From: Lagopus muta
Taxonomy: Eukaryota > Chordata > Aves > Galliformes > Phasianidae
Reading direction: 5' to 3'
Length of the DNA stretch: 64,000 bases
Assembly: GCF_023343835.1 (NCBI RefSeq)
Contig: NC_064437.1
Location: 23,659,001 to 23,723,000 of the forward strand
Every line of letters begins with the position of its first letter. Within the stretch, counting starts at the first letter, position 1. Shown piece by piece: positions 35,101 through 50,100 of this stretch. The notes below the pieces were generated by a model. That model made no database searches, was not told where the DNA came from, and saw nothing but the letters and a program-made list of their open reading frames with translations. Both the position numbers and the translations under genes were made by a program.

Positions 35101-38100
35101 TGAAATGCCAGGCTTGACTGTGCCTTTGCAAGTTCCTGGTGTTGTACTGTTGGGAAGTTGTGTAAGGCTGTACCAGACAGAACTACTGGTGATGGCTGAG
35201 ACAAACCACTTTGCATAAAAGCTTGCTGGGACCTGCAATAGATTGGAGCATTATGTATAAAAACTAAGAGTTCAACAACGACCCACCAGAAATTTAAAGT
35301 CACGAGTTACATTGTTTAAGCACAATTAGAAAGCTTGACTGGCCAAATTTTTACTAGAGAAAGATTTTTTTTTTATTCTGCAGGCAGCAAAATAATAGAT
35401 ACTAAAGACTGCATGAAAATAATCAGGCTTTTTTTTTTTTTTAATTTATACCCATATACACACCAAGCTGAAGTATTTTTTCATAATTTGACCAAACTGT
35501 AACGTACACTAACTACTGGTTATCAGTTCATGCACTATAAAGTAGGTCAGTGTGAAAGTACCACGTTAGCAGCCCCACTCAGTCATAAAGCAAATTGCTT
35601 TTGTACTCTTGACTTCATAGGTCTCCAAAATCTGATCTATAATACTTACAAGTTAAGTTACTGGATGTTGACAATTGTAGTTTCCAAATGAATGCTCTGG
35701 CTTCAAAATTGGAACACAAATAGACACCAAAGCCTTTAATTTTAACCAAATTGCTTTGTCGTCACCACAGGAAAGTTGAAGTTTAAAAAACAAAGGCCAA
35801 AAACAAGGAACAGCAAAGCACTGCAACAGAGAGGTGGTTTTAGTCCACCAGGAAGTATTTCTTCAAACTCCTCCCTTAAGTCAGCTGAATAGCCACCTTC
35901 ACATTGGAGAATCAAATAAGAGCTTTGGAAGTTGCTTAAACTTATCTCAAAGTGTTTTCCATGTAAAAATGCCTTTCACCAAGAACTTGGTTGATATGTA
36001 CTAGCATAGAACTAGCCCTATTAACCTGGTATGTGCTTGCTTGCCTTATAGAACATCCAGGTTAGTTCCATTCTGTATCTTAAGTTACACACCATTCTTA
36101 TAGTTGTACAATTTTAATTGTAAGCACTGGAAAAAAAAAACTTTCCTAAATTGAATGCAAATACTGTTGTCAAAGTAGAGACATTTTCATGTGTTTTATA
36201 TATGCATCTACCTACATAGATATTCATCTATTTTGAATCAGTAACCCCTGCAGCTCATCTTTCTCTGCATCTTTAAAGATGTGGGGAAGGTATTAGTTCC
36301 CTCAGATAGCACACCCCAAAACTCCATCAATACTGGGTGTGTGAGTGACTAGAACAGGCAGAAGCATTTATTTAATCTGGACTGCATGCCAGACTGATTG
36401 TGTTTCTGCAGCTAGCCAATTGCTTGCAACCATTTTTGTCAGCTTTGGAAGGACAAACAATATTTGGTCTGATTCACCCAGTACAAAAAGCACTTGGTAC
36501 ACAGGAGAAAGAGAGATTAAAGGTTAAAGGGATTCAGGACACACATGTGAGATTCCTCTACGTCTACTAAGTTTGGCTTCAGCTTTCTACATCACAAGCA
36601 ACAGCCTTTTCTACACGCAGGCAAAAATCTCTCATTACTTTCACAAAAAAAAACTTTCTCCAAGTGAAACTAACCAAGCTTGTCAGAGTACCACCATGAA
36701 TAAATTTTGATAGGAACAACATGGAAGCTTTGGAACAGTTTACAGTGGAAAATTGTATGCCGATTTATATGCAGACAAATCCAATGCCATCTGAGATACA
36801 CTGATCTTCTGATTGACTTCTGTAGCAAACAGAAAATATTTATTCTAAAATGTGATCTGCTATCCCCAGTGCATCTGGGGTTACCTCTGGAGTTCAAACT
36901 AAGATTTCAAAGTTTGTTTCTAGATTCCAATGCTGGTTTGATCAGCAAATAAACAAAATGCTGAGTTAGAGGCTCAGACTTCTCTCCCCTCCCACCACCA
37001 CTTTTTTTTTTAAATTATTTAAGACTGATTATGTTTTCAGCTGCAAGGATGTGGGTTCTATGAATTCCACCACCCAAAAAGCAAATAAATTCACACATGC
37101 TATTTACCTGTAAGGTTGTAAAGAAGAGTTGAACAACTCTTGGGCTTGTGACACAGCTGGTGCTGCTCCTAAACTCAGCTGAGCTTGGTGCTGCCCTTGC
37201 AGAGGTGCATAGATGGGGATGGGGATCTGCTGTACTGAAGCAGGCTGCATAAAGAAGAAGCCATTAAATTGAATAAACCTGCCTTAACATGATCATATAG
37301 GCACCTTGTGAATATGTGCATTCACATTAAGTACACCGTGAGAGCTTTTTATGACAATTGTTTTGAACGGAGAGGAGCAGGAGAGATTGAATACCATCGA
37401 CAGGCATCAGTATGAAGCAGTAAAAGTAGGCGTGATTTTGTTTCTTGTGGAATCTTCCCACTCTTGCCTGCCCCTATGTGCCCATCAGCAGAGCTGGGAT
37501 GGAGGAGAAAGTAAGACAAAAATCCCCAAATACCTGAGAAAGTCCTGGCTGAAAGCCTTGCTGTTGGGCCAAAGAAGGCGGTGCCAGACGTGCATGTTGG
37601 GTGTTGAACAGGTGACTTGTATCCATATAAAAAGCTGGAATTTGGGCTGCAGTACCTCAAGAGGAGAAGTATAATTAGTGTCAACTTCCAAGCATTCCCT
37701 TGCTAGACAAATTTTCACCAAGAGTTAGAGATGCAGCTACTGTCAGTACTTCCCAGTACAACTACCAGAGTTTGAATGCAGCAGCTGGGTGCATAATAAG
37801 TGTGCTATTTTTTCTTTGGTATCAATTCACCCCTATTAGAATCTATCAGTTTTGCATACCCGTATTATTCTTTGGGGACAAAACAGATTCCGGCAGAAAG
37901 AGGCATTTTAATGAAGGCAGGGAAAGAACATGCTTCATGTAATTTAGGTTAACTATATGTAGAATTTTCTTTGAAGAAAAAAATGCCATTACCATAAACT
38001 ACTGTGGCACCTTATTAAAATCACCAACTAAGTCATTCTTTGTCTTAAATAGTGATTTAAAATTCTGGAACAGAAAAGTGGTATATCAAAGAGCAAGAAA

Positions 38101-41100
38101 CTCACTTTCCTCACTAAGCTAACAACATAGCATTATTGATATGACTTGCATATGTAGCTTAAAATAATTAGTGAATATCTGCTTATAAAAGCTTCTCCAT
38201 CGTTCTGCCTTTACTACAGATAAATTCAGAATGAAATTCAATTCTCAAGCTTCAGAATGCCAAAAAAGCAGACACGTGTTTTCTCAGTCAAACACCATTA
38301 CCTGCTGCAGACTGAGACACATAGACCTGGGGACTCTGCTGTTGCTGGGCAATGAGGGATGGCATGCAGCTCAGCTGGGAAAAGTGACTTGCAGAAGCTA
38401 GGCTGCTTGTCTGCAACTGCTGTGGTTTCACTTTACATATATTGGGAGGGTCCGAGGTGCTTGCAGTCTTTGTACTCAGTGAAGAGGTCGTGTATGTTCC
38501 AGCTCCTAGAAGGAGAGAAGCAAGTGGTGTATCATCAACCAGTTGAAGACACTCCAAAGCCTCCTCTCTTTCAGTGCTCAGAGTTTTTGGTATAGCTATG
38601 CAAGCACAGCCACTATCGGTAATGAAAACCACAATCTACTGCAGCTATTTCCATCACTGTAAGGCAGATGGAGAGTAGAAAGAACAATTCTATTAGGTTC
38701 ACTACAGGAAGAGCTACAACAATAGTACTTCTCCCTTCTCAAGCGCAGGAGAACGTAAAAATATCAAAGTAGTTATCTCAGTTAATAATACTACAATGTA
38801 CTGTGATTGTGCCTCAAGACCCAAAAGCCTGGCTCCAAAAAAAGCTCTTTTTAATCCGCTGAGGTTTTGACATATATTCTAATGCTCCTAGGCATGAAGA
38901 CTTAATCGGAAGTAGCATCTCTTGGTTCTGACAAACAATAAGGATGGGAACAAGCACTGTTCATGAAGAACAGTTGGGCATTTGCTCTCCCTAATACAAG
39001 GGAGGCTCGGTATCAGCTGTTGAAACCTTGGCTCTAAAAGTAAACTGCAAATGAAATTAATGCTGCAACTAGCTGGATGAAGTGTTTGCTGGAAGGTAAA
39101 CCTGCTTGCTGGAACTGAGTGGCTGCCAGAACTGACATCTGTTCCAAAAAAATCCCACTTGCCTCCCTTCACTCAGATAAACAAAATGAAACTAACATGT
39201 CAGCCAACAGAAGCTTACATCCTCTTTAAAGTCCTTATATGTAGCATAAGCAGAAAGATGTCTTTTCAGTATTCTTTTTAGCTGACTGAAGTGCAATAGG
39301 GGAAGGATCTCTTTGTTAATTAGAGGTATCTGGAAAACTACTGTTCAGATATGACATTTCACACCTGCACAAAATTTGTCAGCTCTGTACTAAACATATC
39401 TCTATAGAGAACCTAACTTTTTGGAACACAAAACAAAGGGCAATATAGCAGTACATTGCAATCTTAACACCCAGTACCTGATAGTGAAGTTGTTGGTGTA
39501 ACAGAAGCCACAGGAATAGGAGGCATTGATGCACTAGAGAAAGAGCTGTAAGTACCACTGCTTGGCACTGCGTTGCTGCTGCTGCTGTTGCTGCTGCTGC
39601 CACCAGCTATGGGAGATGCTGCTGAGGTCACTGGTGAACTCTTCTCCCCCATGTTTGGGGAATTCTCCCATGCTTTGCGTGCAGACTCCATCTATTTAAA
39701 AAGAAAACAAATCTCCTTATCTATTAGGAAATTCAGCCAGTCCGACAGCCTTCCTCTTTTAATAGTTATTTTTAGTTCAAAAGGCAACTCAGGCTTCATG
39801 CGAGCCTCTTAAAAAAAATTGCCGTAATCGTGCAACTCTGTTCATGCAAAAAGCATACGGCCTGAAGTTGGAGCTTCTTTTCTGTTCCAACTGCACACGT
39901 GCACAGTTCATCTTAATGCTGAGTACTCAAAAGAGAGTTCACTCACACTAATCTGGCTTACTTTTATTTGACACGGAGAGCAAATGACACAGGAAGCAAA
40001 AGAAGGGCATAAAAGAATCCAAGTATTTCCAGGAAGACTTTTTCTTTTAAGTTAATTGGACCTTTTAAACAAAGTAGCTCTTTGCTCTCTTGCTAAGTCA
40101 TATATTTTGAGTGACCACCAAATCTAATATACGTTTTAGAAAACCCAAGAGCACCCAAGTGCACATTTCCAAATCAGCTGCTGTTCAAAATGCTATCAAA
40201 GCTGACACAGCCTGTGCATACTGCTCTACGTTAAAGCTAAAGATGCTTCACGCTCCTCCTCCTTCAGTGCGTTTCACTACTGCACAGCAAGTTGAAACTG
40301 CAATCTACAATTTTTAGACATAATCCTCTTCCACCAAATGTGAGAAGAACTACTGTTCCACTGCAGTCAACAACAATCTCATCACTGCCAGAACAGGTTC
40401 ATAAGGCTGTATCTTTGAATTCAGACACTTCTAAGGGACTACTGAAAATATTTGTGTTCAGACTGCATCCAGAAATTCACAAACACTCAAAGTCCACAGA
40501 CTTCTCTCTACAACTGAGGACAGCCAGAGGTTGAAGTGGAAAGACTGTGTGCGCAGTTGGATGCCAGAGGCTAAAATCCCTGATCTATAGGACTCTAAGC
40601 TTCTCAAGGCCAGATGCTGTATTTAAAGGTATTTGTAAAGGTTCAAATACAGCCCCAGCAGCCTCGCTGCCTGGATCAGTAGAGTGCCCTAACTGGGATT
40701 TGCAGCCTCTGAAAGTCATGCTTTCAACCACCCTGCATAAAACACATTAGGCAGAGCCTGGACAGGCCAAAGGGAACTTGGATTATTTGGCTAGATGCTT
40801 CAAAAGTGATAAAAAAAAGCAAAGCAGTACACAAAAAAAAAGTGGCTAACACAACTGATACACAACCATAAAGTAGCTACAGCTCTGTATTCTTCAAGAG
40901 TAAAAGGGGAGAGAAAGAAACTTCGTTGCACCTCAAACAATTTGAAGATAGGTGACTTATCTATTTTCCTTCCTGAGACTGTCATCATGCACTTCTGTTT
41001 AGTTGCCCCATTATAACACTGTCCTCCAAACTGGTTCCCATTCTTGCAGATAGGACAAAAATAAAAATTATAAATCTGCTGGAAAGGATTTTGCATAAGG

Positions 41101-44100
41101 TGGAACACCACTGCACTGGTACTATGAGAAAACGAGGAAAGTGCCTGTAGATATCTGAATGGAGAATGCATCTACTACATTCATCATGTTTCATGATGCC
41201 CTGAAGAAACTAGTGACAACAAGAGCAGGAATCTACACACCAAATTTTGTCTTCCAAACCTAGACACTACCAAGATTTCTCAAGTCATTCCATATCTCTA
41301 CCAATTTGCTACAAGTGGCATTTAACAGAGATCTGAGCCTTGCTTTTAAAGAGCTCCTCAACAACCTCTGGATGGAAGAGACATTGACATGCATGTATCC
41401 TTGCAGCACCATCTAGAGACCAGACGTGAAGAAGGAAGTAGCTCTAAATTGAGAGAGACTTGGGAAGGTGTTGCAATTTTGCTTACTGCTCAGCCATGGG
41501 AAGGGGACAGCACAGGCTGAAGACCCTGGCTGCTCAAGGCTTCTTCTTCACGGTTCACCCACTGGGGCCTCAACACTGAATTAAAAATCCAGTACTTACT
41601 ACCTACAAACTTAACTGGAGACAAATACATACACACACATGCTTCTCTATGCCAAAGTTTAGGTGACAGACAAAAGAAATTCAAAGGATGCCAGATTCCA
41701 GACTCAGGTGACTACACAGGAATTTTATGTTGAACTCTGGAACATGGAAGCAGGCCAAGCAGTTCAGTTTGAGATGACTTTGGCTTTCTTCTGCTCATCT
41801 CCTGAACTAGAAATAGCCACATCAGATAAGTCCTTTGAGGACTATTGCCTCAGTAAAGGTGTAAAGTTGTGCAAAGGTGTAAAGTACAGTTGGTGTAAGG
41901 ACAAATTTCTCAATCTCTCTCAGACTAGCACCTTTTACACCTACTCTTGCAGAATGATACAAAGTACTGGGAGCAGGTGTGGCTGGAGAAAGGAGGCAGA
42001 GCCCAGAGACTTTGCTCTAAGGCAGGGAAGGTAATGCTTTGTTTTCTGTTGCTCTTAATGAGCTTTTTTAAAAGCAAGGATGATACAAAATAAGGTAAGA
42101 AAGAGCAGCTTTGCCCTGTCTGAGTCAGAAAGCCTTTTGTGGAAGTGATAGCCTCAGTGCACACCTCAAATCAAGCTTGCTGCCTTCAGCATTTGGAAGA
42201 AGGATGTAGCGTTCCAGCAACTGGAACAGAGAACACAGAGACAAAGCTGTTTCCAAACATCCTTCCATTCAGATTTTAATCACTGTACTTCAAGGTAGCC
42301 TTAAAACATGGATCTTCAATGTATTCTGTTACTACACATCCAAGATTTATCATCCACTGAGAAATGAATCAAATCACTGACACCAGAACTACAGAACAAG
42401 AAACTGCAGGATGAAATAAACAAACAAACGCTGTAGTCTGCTCTGTGGCTGAGCAGTGTCATGTTCCTTGTGGTTTCATGCTGTGGTAACAATCCTACCT
42501 TATTACATGTGGATTGGATGTCCAGTTGCTAAACAGTTAGAGACTGCTACTTCAGAAAAATGCTTTCAGGCGCCAGAAAGTCAGATTACGGTAATTTGTT
42601 ACACAAGAATGCAACTGAAAATCAGAGTTGTGTTAATTTACTTGTCCCTCCTCAAGCCCTCTCCCCATTTTGCTGGCCCAAGTGTCTATCATGTTATATT
42701 TTTTTCTCCCCAGGAAAAGTGTTAACAAAAGAAAAGCAAAGACAACAAGAGATCATTAATAACTATCATCCATAGAGAGTATGAGCAAGCAGCTGTCAAA
42801 CCATGCCAGCAAGACTGAAGTCTCACCAGGACTGACAAATAACTTTCTCCAGTGTTAGTTCTGCATCCAATCCCTAGCTTCAAGTGTTTGGTTTTTTTTT
42901 TAAAAAGTAAATTACAGAAACTAATTTCAAACATCACTCTCAATACTAGAAGTAGGAACACTGTGTCTACTAGTTCAATCACCTGCAGTCACAACAGCAA
43001 AGCAGATCTCACACACCAAAAAGACCAAACAACTTCTAAAGGTACAGTAGCAAAATAGAGACCAATACTATGTTAGTGAGTTATACAATACACACAATCC
43101 AAAGTCCATCAAAATGGCAAAATGCCACTCAAAATATTCTATGCACTTGCTCTACACTGAAGAGCAGAAAACAGCAGAATATTTATAACACAAAGCATGT
43201 TCTGACTAGCTAATAGAGCTGCCTTTCAGAGTCACCAGCACTCCACCCTACTTTGTATTTTTTGGAACTTCAGCCATCCAACTCAAAACACAGTATCACT
43301 GCACCAAAATCTTACTGCTAAGAAAATCAAGCTTGGCTTACCAAGCAACTCCTTGCAGCCTTTAATATCCAACTAAGCAACTTGCCACATACAAAAAAAA
43401 AAAAAAAAACTTAAAAAAAAAAATCAGTCAGATTCTGATGGTTTGTCATGAACACAATGGTACAATGCTAAAATGCTAGGATCCTTTTTCAGGGCAGTGG
43501 GAGCCAAGACTGGTTGATGCCAAGTGTTAATGCAAAATGGGGTTAGAGATTTAGAATTTAAATGCATCCTTTAATAGTCTGGTGTTTCAGCCATCCGTTT
43601 ATATGCAGAAGCAAGTCAGCAGAGGAAACAAAGGAAGGCTCTAAAAAAAGGTTTACCAGCAAGTTCTCCATTAACTTTCCCCTGCATGCAAGAAAACAAC
43701 CCTTAGAGGGATGTGGTACATACCTTGAGGGTGAGGTCGACGGTAGCGGGAGAAACTGGAGTTAGGCTGGAGCTCTGTTGTAGAGTCTCCCTCCTAGGGA
43801 GGGGAAGGGTGTGGGGCAGGGGCACCTGAAAGGCAGGCAACACACATCACATTCTAACTACGTCTATTATGAAAGCCCCAGAAAAAGCAAAGCTCAAGCT
43901 TTATTCAGTGAGCTACAACTTTGTCAAGGCTTGAGCATTTGGCAGGGAGATTCTGATAAAATAAGGTGAAAATATGGTAGGTGGGAAAAGGTCATTCAGC
44001 AGGTGCTGAGATGCTTCTCAACTCTCTTTAATAAAAAGAGGCTGAAGACTGGGGTTCTGAAGGGTCCGTGTCTTCTGCATAAACAAATACCAATTTTCTG

Positions 44101-47100
44101 CTGTGGGATATACTTTGAAGTACCATTTTACTTTACTGATATGCAAAAATTCTTCCCAAGCCAAGTTTGGCCCATTCTGTACCAATACAGTACATGGGGT
44201 ATAGTGACCTCTTGAGTTCTGAGATGCAGTTTCTGCAAAGAGGAAGCTATAAACCTTCAGAGTCACAGGACCATGAAACAAACCAAAACAGATTTGCCAT
44301 CCAGTAGCCGAATACAGATATCTTCTCTTTCAAAAGATTAAAGATGTCAAACCTAGGGAAATAAAGTTGACAAAAGGCTATTTCTATCTTCACTGCAGAA
44401 AATGCTGATGATTTCCTTGATATTCTAAATAGAATGTACCAAAAATAATGCAGTGGCCAGTCTACTCCTTTCTGACTAGTTTTCTCTACCTTTCTCCTCT
44501 CAGAGCACAGCTAACAGAATTCCAACCACTGAAGAAATAGGGCTAATCCAAAAGATACAGATACTGAAGCTTTGAAGCAGGTGATACCACAGATCCTTTG
44601 TAGCCAGGATCCTGTGCTGCAAGTCCAACTCCAACATGCCACACTGGAGCACACACTACCACCATTTACACAAAAGTAGCCAGTTTCCTACACTAACCAC
44701 CAAAGGCACAAACCACAACAACACCAGAAAATCCAACAGAAGAGTAAGCTTAGCCAATATTGCTTGAAAACTGCATTAAAGGATGCTGCAGTAAGCTGAA
44801 AAGCATTTCACGAGACATCAGCAAAAACCTGAGACACTACTGCATGAATTCTTCCCTCCCCCAACCAGAAGTGACTCAACACTCTGAGCTAATTATACTT
44901 CTGCTACTCAAACAAAAATAACAAGATCCATGTTTCCAACCCGGTATCCCAGCAAACTCGAGACAAACTTGACTCCACAACATAATCCAGTTGGTCTTCT
45001 CAATCAGAACACCACACACACAATCAGAATCACTGGCTTTGTGAGGACTGCAGACATTACATCTCTACTGAATACATGAAATCCTGCTGCACGCTTTCAA
45101 AAGCCATTAAGCTGCTCTCTTCGCATATGGTCACTGATTTCGGGCTACAGTTCAAAACCGCTTTCTTTTTAGAAGCCTTGCTTCAAACCTACAGACCTTC
45201 GCACCAGGTTCAAAGCCCAGCTACTGCTGAGAGTGCATTCATTATACTTTTCTTTGTATATTTTAGAATTGTCCCTAGAAACATTTTCACACTTAGTCTG
45301 CTCTGCAGGTCATTGAAAAACAAGGAAATATCTGAAGAATTCCAGAACAGATACTAATTGAAACAACAACTGTCCTTCAGAGGAAGATCACTGGGTAGTG
45401 CAGCTAGTCAACATGAAGAAACTCTAGTGACTTGTTAACTGAAGGCAGTATTTTGTGCTTTAAGGAAGTGTGAAAAATTTTCTTGTCTTCAAAGTCGATT
45501 CACTGCAATAGACTTACGTTCGTCACCAAAGTCTCCTCCATTTTTGTACTGCTAGTAGCCACTGTGTTAGGATGAGAAGGTGTAGTGTAGTCTGTTACAG
45601 ACTCCTGTGAAGAAAAATAATTCCATTAAAATATCTCCCTTACCTAAATCCGATTTTAAGTTTCTTGGAAAAAGGTCAGCCTTTCCACAGGAAGAAACCT
45701 CACCATTCAGCAGGTTAGAATTTGATCTCCCAAAGATATATTTTTTTCTTGGTAGGAACATCCTTGTTCAGCAATCCTTGTTGCTGAACTGCTATTGAAG
45801 AACTATTTTGGGTAGACTACAGTTTGTCCCATGATCTCAGAAGCATGACTTGAGACAAGTCAAAATACAGTCTTTAAAGCAAGGATACAGAGTGATGTCA
45901 CGTCTGGGCACTGAACACACGGAACTGTGGGGGCAGAGGCACTCATTGGTCACTCAAGATGCTTTAGCTGTTTGTAAGCACTTTTTGTCCAATTCATTCA
46001 AAAAGTGAAATCACATTAGCTGAAACCTTCCTGTAGCTTTAAACAAGCAGGAATACCTTGGGTAGATCTGTAACAAGCAAGGCCTTCCAGTTAAAAAAGA
46101 GACAGAACAATTTTCCTTAAGTCCTGTCTTAAACTTAGTGCCTCTGGACAGCTCATGTTTGCTTCCTAATTTCTGCACTGGGCAGTAATACCAAGAAATA
46201 AAAGGGCTGGAAGCGCAAGCCCACCCAAAGGCTTTTCTTGTAGCTCATTTATCCTCACATTTAGGTAAGCCACAACACGCTCCATGAATCAAACTCACTC
46301 TCATGGACTTAACTGTAGTCAGTGACTACTGCAGCTGCGGGTCTAAGTTCCCCGCTGAAAACATGTAATTGATGGCACTGCCAGCTCTCTAGAGAATGAC
46401 CTACCATGAACAAAAAGGGACTGGCACCTCTCTGAAACAAAATTTAGCATTGTTTTTAGTCTTCGTCACTGGATGTTTAAATCTGAGTGTATTCCAGACA
46501 AACAAGTGGTGTAAGAACTGTTTTAAGACTATCAGATAAACGGTGTGACCGAACACTCCCAAATTAGCCAAGATTCATTAATTCGCTAGCAAATACTGAA
46601 AGCCCAGAATAGGTTCCACCATTTTTACAGAACCAAACACCAAGAAGTAACTGAAGCATAAATTAGCTGTTGACAAGTGTTTGGACTTGCCAACGCAATG
46701 CCTCTGAAGGCACCAAAGAGATGATACTTGTTTAATTCAGCCATACTCAACCAGTATGATGATAAACTATGAAAAACTATATATTGAATTCACTGCTAAA
46801 GTCTGTGACGATGTCTCCTAAGATACTAATTGAAGCATTAAAGATACTAATCAGCAAGTGACAAAGAGCCATCCTTAAGGATAAGCTTATTTTGGTAAAA
46901 GACCAGGACAAAGAGCCCTATACTATAAGGGCTAGGATGTGCACACATGAATTTACGATGGAGACAGAAAGAACCTGCTTCACCACATAGTTATTCTCCT
47001 CACTTGTTGAACTGGTGGGATAGAATACAATCTCATATAATCTTACACAGGACATAGGTTATATACGTAGAACAAAGCAAGCACACAAAGCTGCTTTAAT

Positions 47101-50100
47101 CACAAGATCCTTTTAATGAAGTGTAACTGAATGGCTCCTTGTTTTTTAAAGATGCTTTATCACATAAGATCCTTTATCACAGGAAGTTTTAAAGGTAACA
47201 TTACCAAAATGCCTTCAAGGCTAAGACCCGAGTTTTACATGGTCTCAGCACTACAGCTCGTCACAAAAGAAATTAAATCAAAGTTTTTGCTATCTTCCCA
47301 ACTTTGGATAATTTTGCAGCATAGAAATTCTTAACTCCCAAGAGAATGTAAAACAAAAAGCCCTAACACATCCACTGTGGTGCCCTCAGAAGTGGGTGTG
47401 CAATGCTGAACAGCCCTATAAAAATAAGTTACGTGCTGAACGTGCAGAGAAGACAGTGCTTTAGTTGTAAGAACAGCACTGATGATATCATGGGTTGGTT
47501 AACCATCACCTTTCATTTACTGATAGGAAAAAGTCCAGGAGTCTTTTACATACAGATACCATATGCTTTTGTAGTTCAATTACAGTGAAACTTCTGAACA
47601 ACTGTTTTAGTGAATAAACCAACTGAATGCTTTGCTATAAATTAATAACTGTAATAATAGCATCAGCAGTAGGTACTGAAGTTATCTACAGGGTATTTAC
47701 ATCTGAACAAAAAACAGGTTACCTTTTTACAACTGTTTCATTTGCTCAAAAGAGCTCACAAAACCTAAAGTGACTTTATGAACAGAAGGATACAGCAGAC
47801 CTCAGAGCTGACCTAGCTACTGCAAAGGAGCAAGGGCCCTCAAATAATTAACGTGCTGAACGTTTGATTTATTCCTGAGATATGGAATTAATTCAAACCA
47901 GAGTGCTTGTCAATACTGAACCATTTCAGAAATTACTTCTATATAAAGCATGCCTCCTTTTTGATATCACCTCTGCAACATACCGCTTTTATCACCCATT
48001 CATCCAAAGCTTTGTTGCCATTTCCACTAGGTACTGATCACTGCTGTGATCAGAAAGCTTCCAAACTTTACTTGGGGGTGTTCAAATGGAAGAAAGCTAA
48101 AGACGTCCTACCTGATTCAGAGACTTACGCAAGAAATTGCTTTTCACTCCAAAAATGCTACCAAACTCAAGAGAAACAGCTGAAAGTGCTTCAGAGCATC
48201 ACTGTGATACATTCCTGATAAACAGCTCATCAGTACAAGGTGATTTACATTCACACTTTGAGGCAGAACAGTCCTGTCTGATTAAATATATATCTTTATT
48301 AAAGGGCTTGTTTTGGTATGGATGGGATACTTCTACAAAGTCTCTGCTTCTGAAGAAAGACAGCTAAGCTTGACTTTCATAAACATTCAAATCAACAAAT
48401 ACACTGAAGAAAGTGCACCTTGCTGCAACCTGAGCAGTAGTTTCCCAAAAAGGATGGCAGCGTTCAAAGAAATAAGTTTAGTTTGCTAAAAATTAAATAT
48501 CTGACATTCAAACAACAGATTAAAAATGACATTGCTTCTTTCCTCATTAATGAGCAAAGACAATGTTAGACAGGAAAAAGCAGCTGCAATACCAACCAGC
48601 ACAGGAACCCCAAGACTAGGACAGTAAGTATTTAAAACCATTTCAGAAGTACCAAGACTGGTTTATTTCTGTGAAATCCAGGTGAAGTTTATCTTCCCTG
48701 ATAGATCTGCAGGCTCTTGGTTCAATTTCCATAGAAGTTAATACAAAATATGACCGCTTGTTCCCTAGAAAACTTACTACTGATGCCCATGGAACTCCAC
48801 ATGACAAAGGAATTCAAAAGCAAATCTGGAACTGCTGAAGGTGTTTTAAGGCCTATTTACACCATACACTAAATGCTTCTAAAAGAAGCCACTTCAAACA
48901 ATGAAGAAATTGTTGGAAATTGGCATGTCCAGCACAAACTTTCCATTTTCCTTTCAATTTGATCTTCCCTTTAGAAGAGGTTTGGCACTTCAATAATGTG
49001 GTAGTTCAAAGAACACAGGCAACCTGTTTTTAACTAGGGCCAGAAAGGCACAAAATACGGACTTCCCTTTTGAAGATCTCATTCTTTTAAAATACGTGTA
49101 TACATATACGTGTATACATGGTACCAATTTACTTCAGCAGAGCTACCAGCAAGTTAGTCTAGTGATCAAAGATGTCTACTCTACAGGATTAGAAGAGGAG
49201 TTTCTCCTTGTGTGCAAGTCAAAGAAGTTTGAGAGACGGTGAGAAAGTACTTGGCACACAAAGAACAGCCTCCTTAGCAAACACTTGAACAGGTTGATGT
49301 TTATGGTTCTGCACTTCTGATTCTGTGCACAAAAGAAGAGCACCTCGTTCAGTTCTGGTGTCAACACAAACCATTCACATCTACTACCAAAGACGAAAAC
49401 TGCTAGGAAGGATGAAAAATCCCAGTACTTCATTTTCACACATTTGTCATTCCACACAAAATCAAATTTGCAGCTAGCAGCTGGGAACCATTTCTCCCTT
49501 AACATTTGCTCTGCAACAAGATTTCATCACAACAGCATCTTCTGCTTGTATGATAGCTTGACAAGTACCTGCTAGGACTGCTCCCCACCACCCCAGCAAC
49601 AGGCTTAAACAAAAAAGATGATCTGCATTTCAGATTCTTCAACTATTAGTGAAACTTCTGCAGATGAATGGCTTTCCTGAGAGGTGTCAGAACGTTTCTG
49701 CTTAAGATTAGAAAGACAGATTGAGACAGCACGCAACAAACTTGAGTCTAAACTCACAGAACTGTTTTGCAAACTTTCCAGTTATCAAAGCAGGTGTAAC
49801 TATTGAACTAGCACCAACTCAATCCTGCATAGCTTCTCTCCATTTAAGAACACTCGCAGTTCTTGCCTTAGACATGTAACTGACAGAAGAGAAGACAGCT
49901 CCCACATGGGCCATTATGCAAACAAGAGAGTGTCCATGGCTGTTTTTCAATGATTCAGTGCTTTTGGCACATAACAGCCAAGAACTGAGCTACAGACCAA
50001 TGAAGGCTAACAGTAAGTCACCATCTCACTGGAAGGCAAGGGAGTTCCTTGCTGACAACTGCAATGAGTCCTGAATTCTGCAAGTGAATGTACCTTGAGT

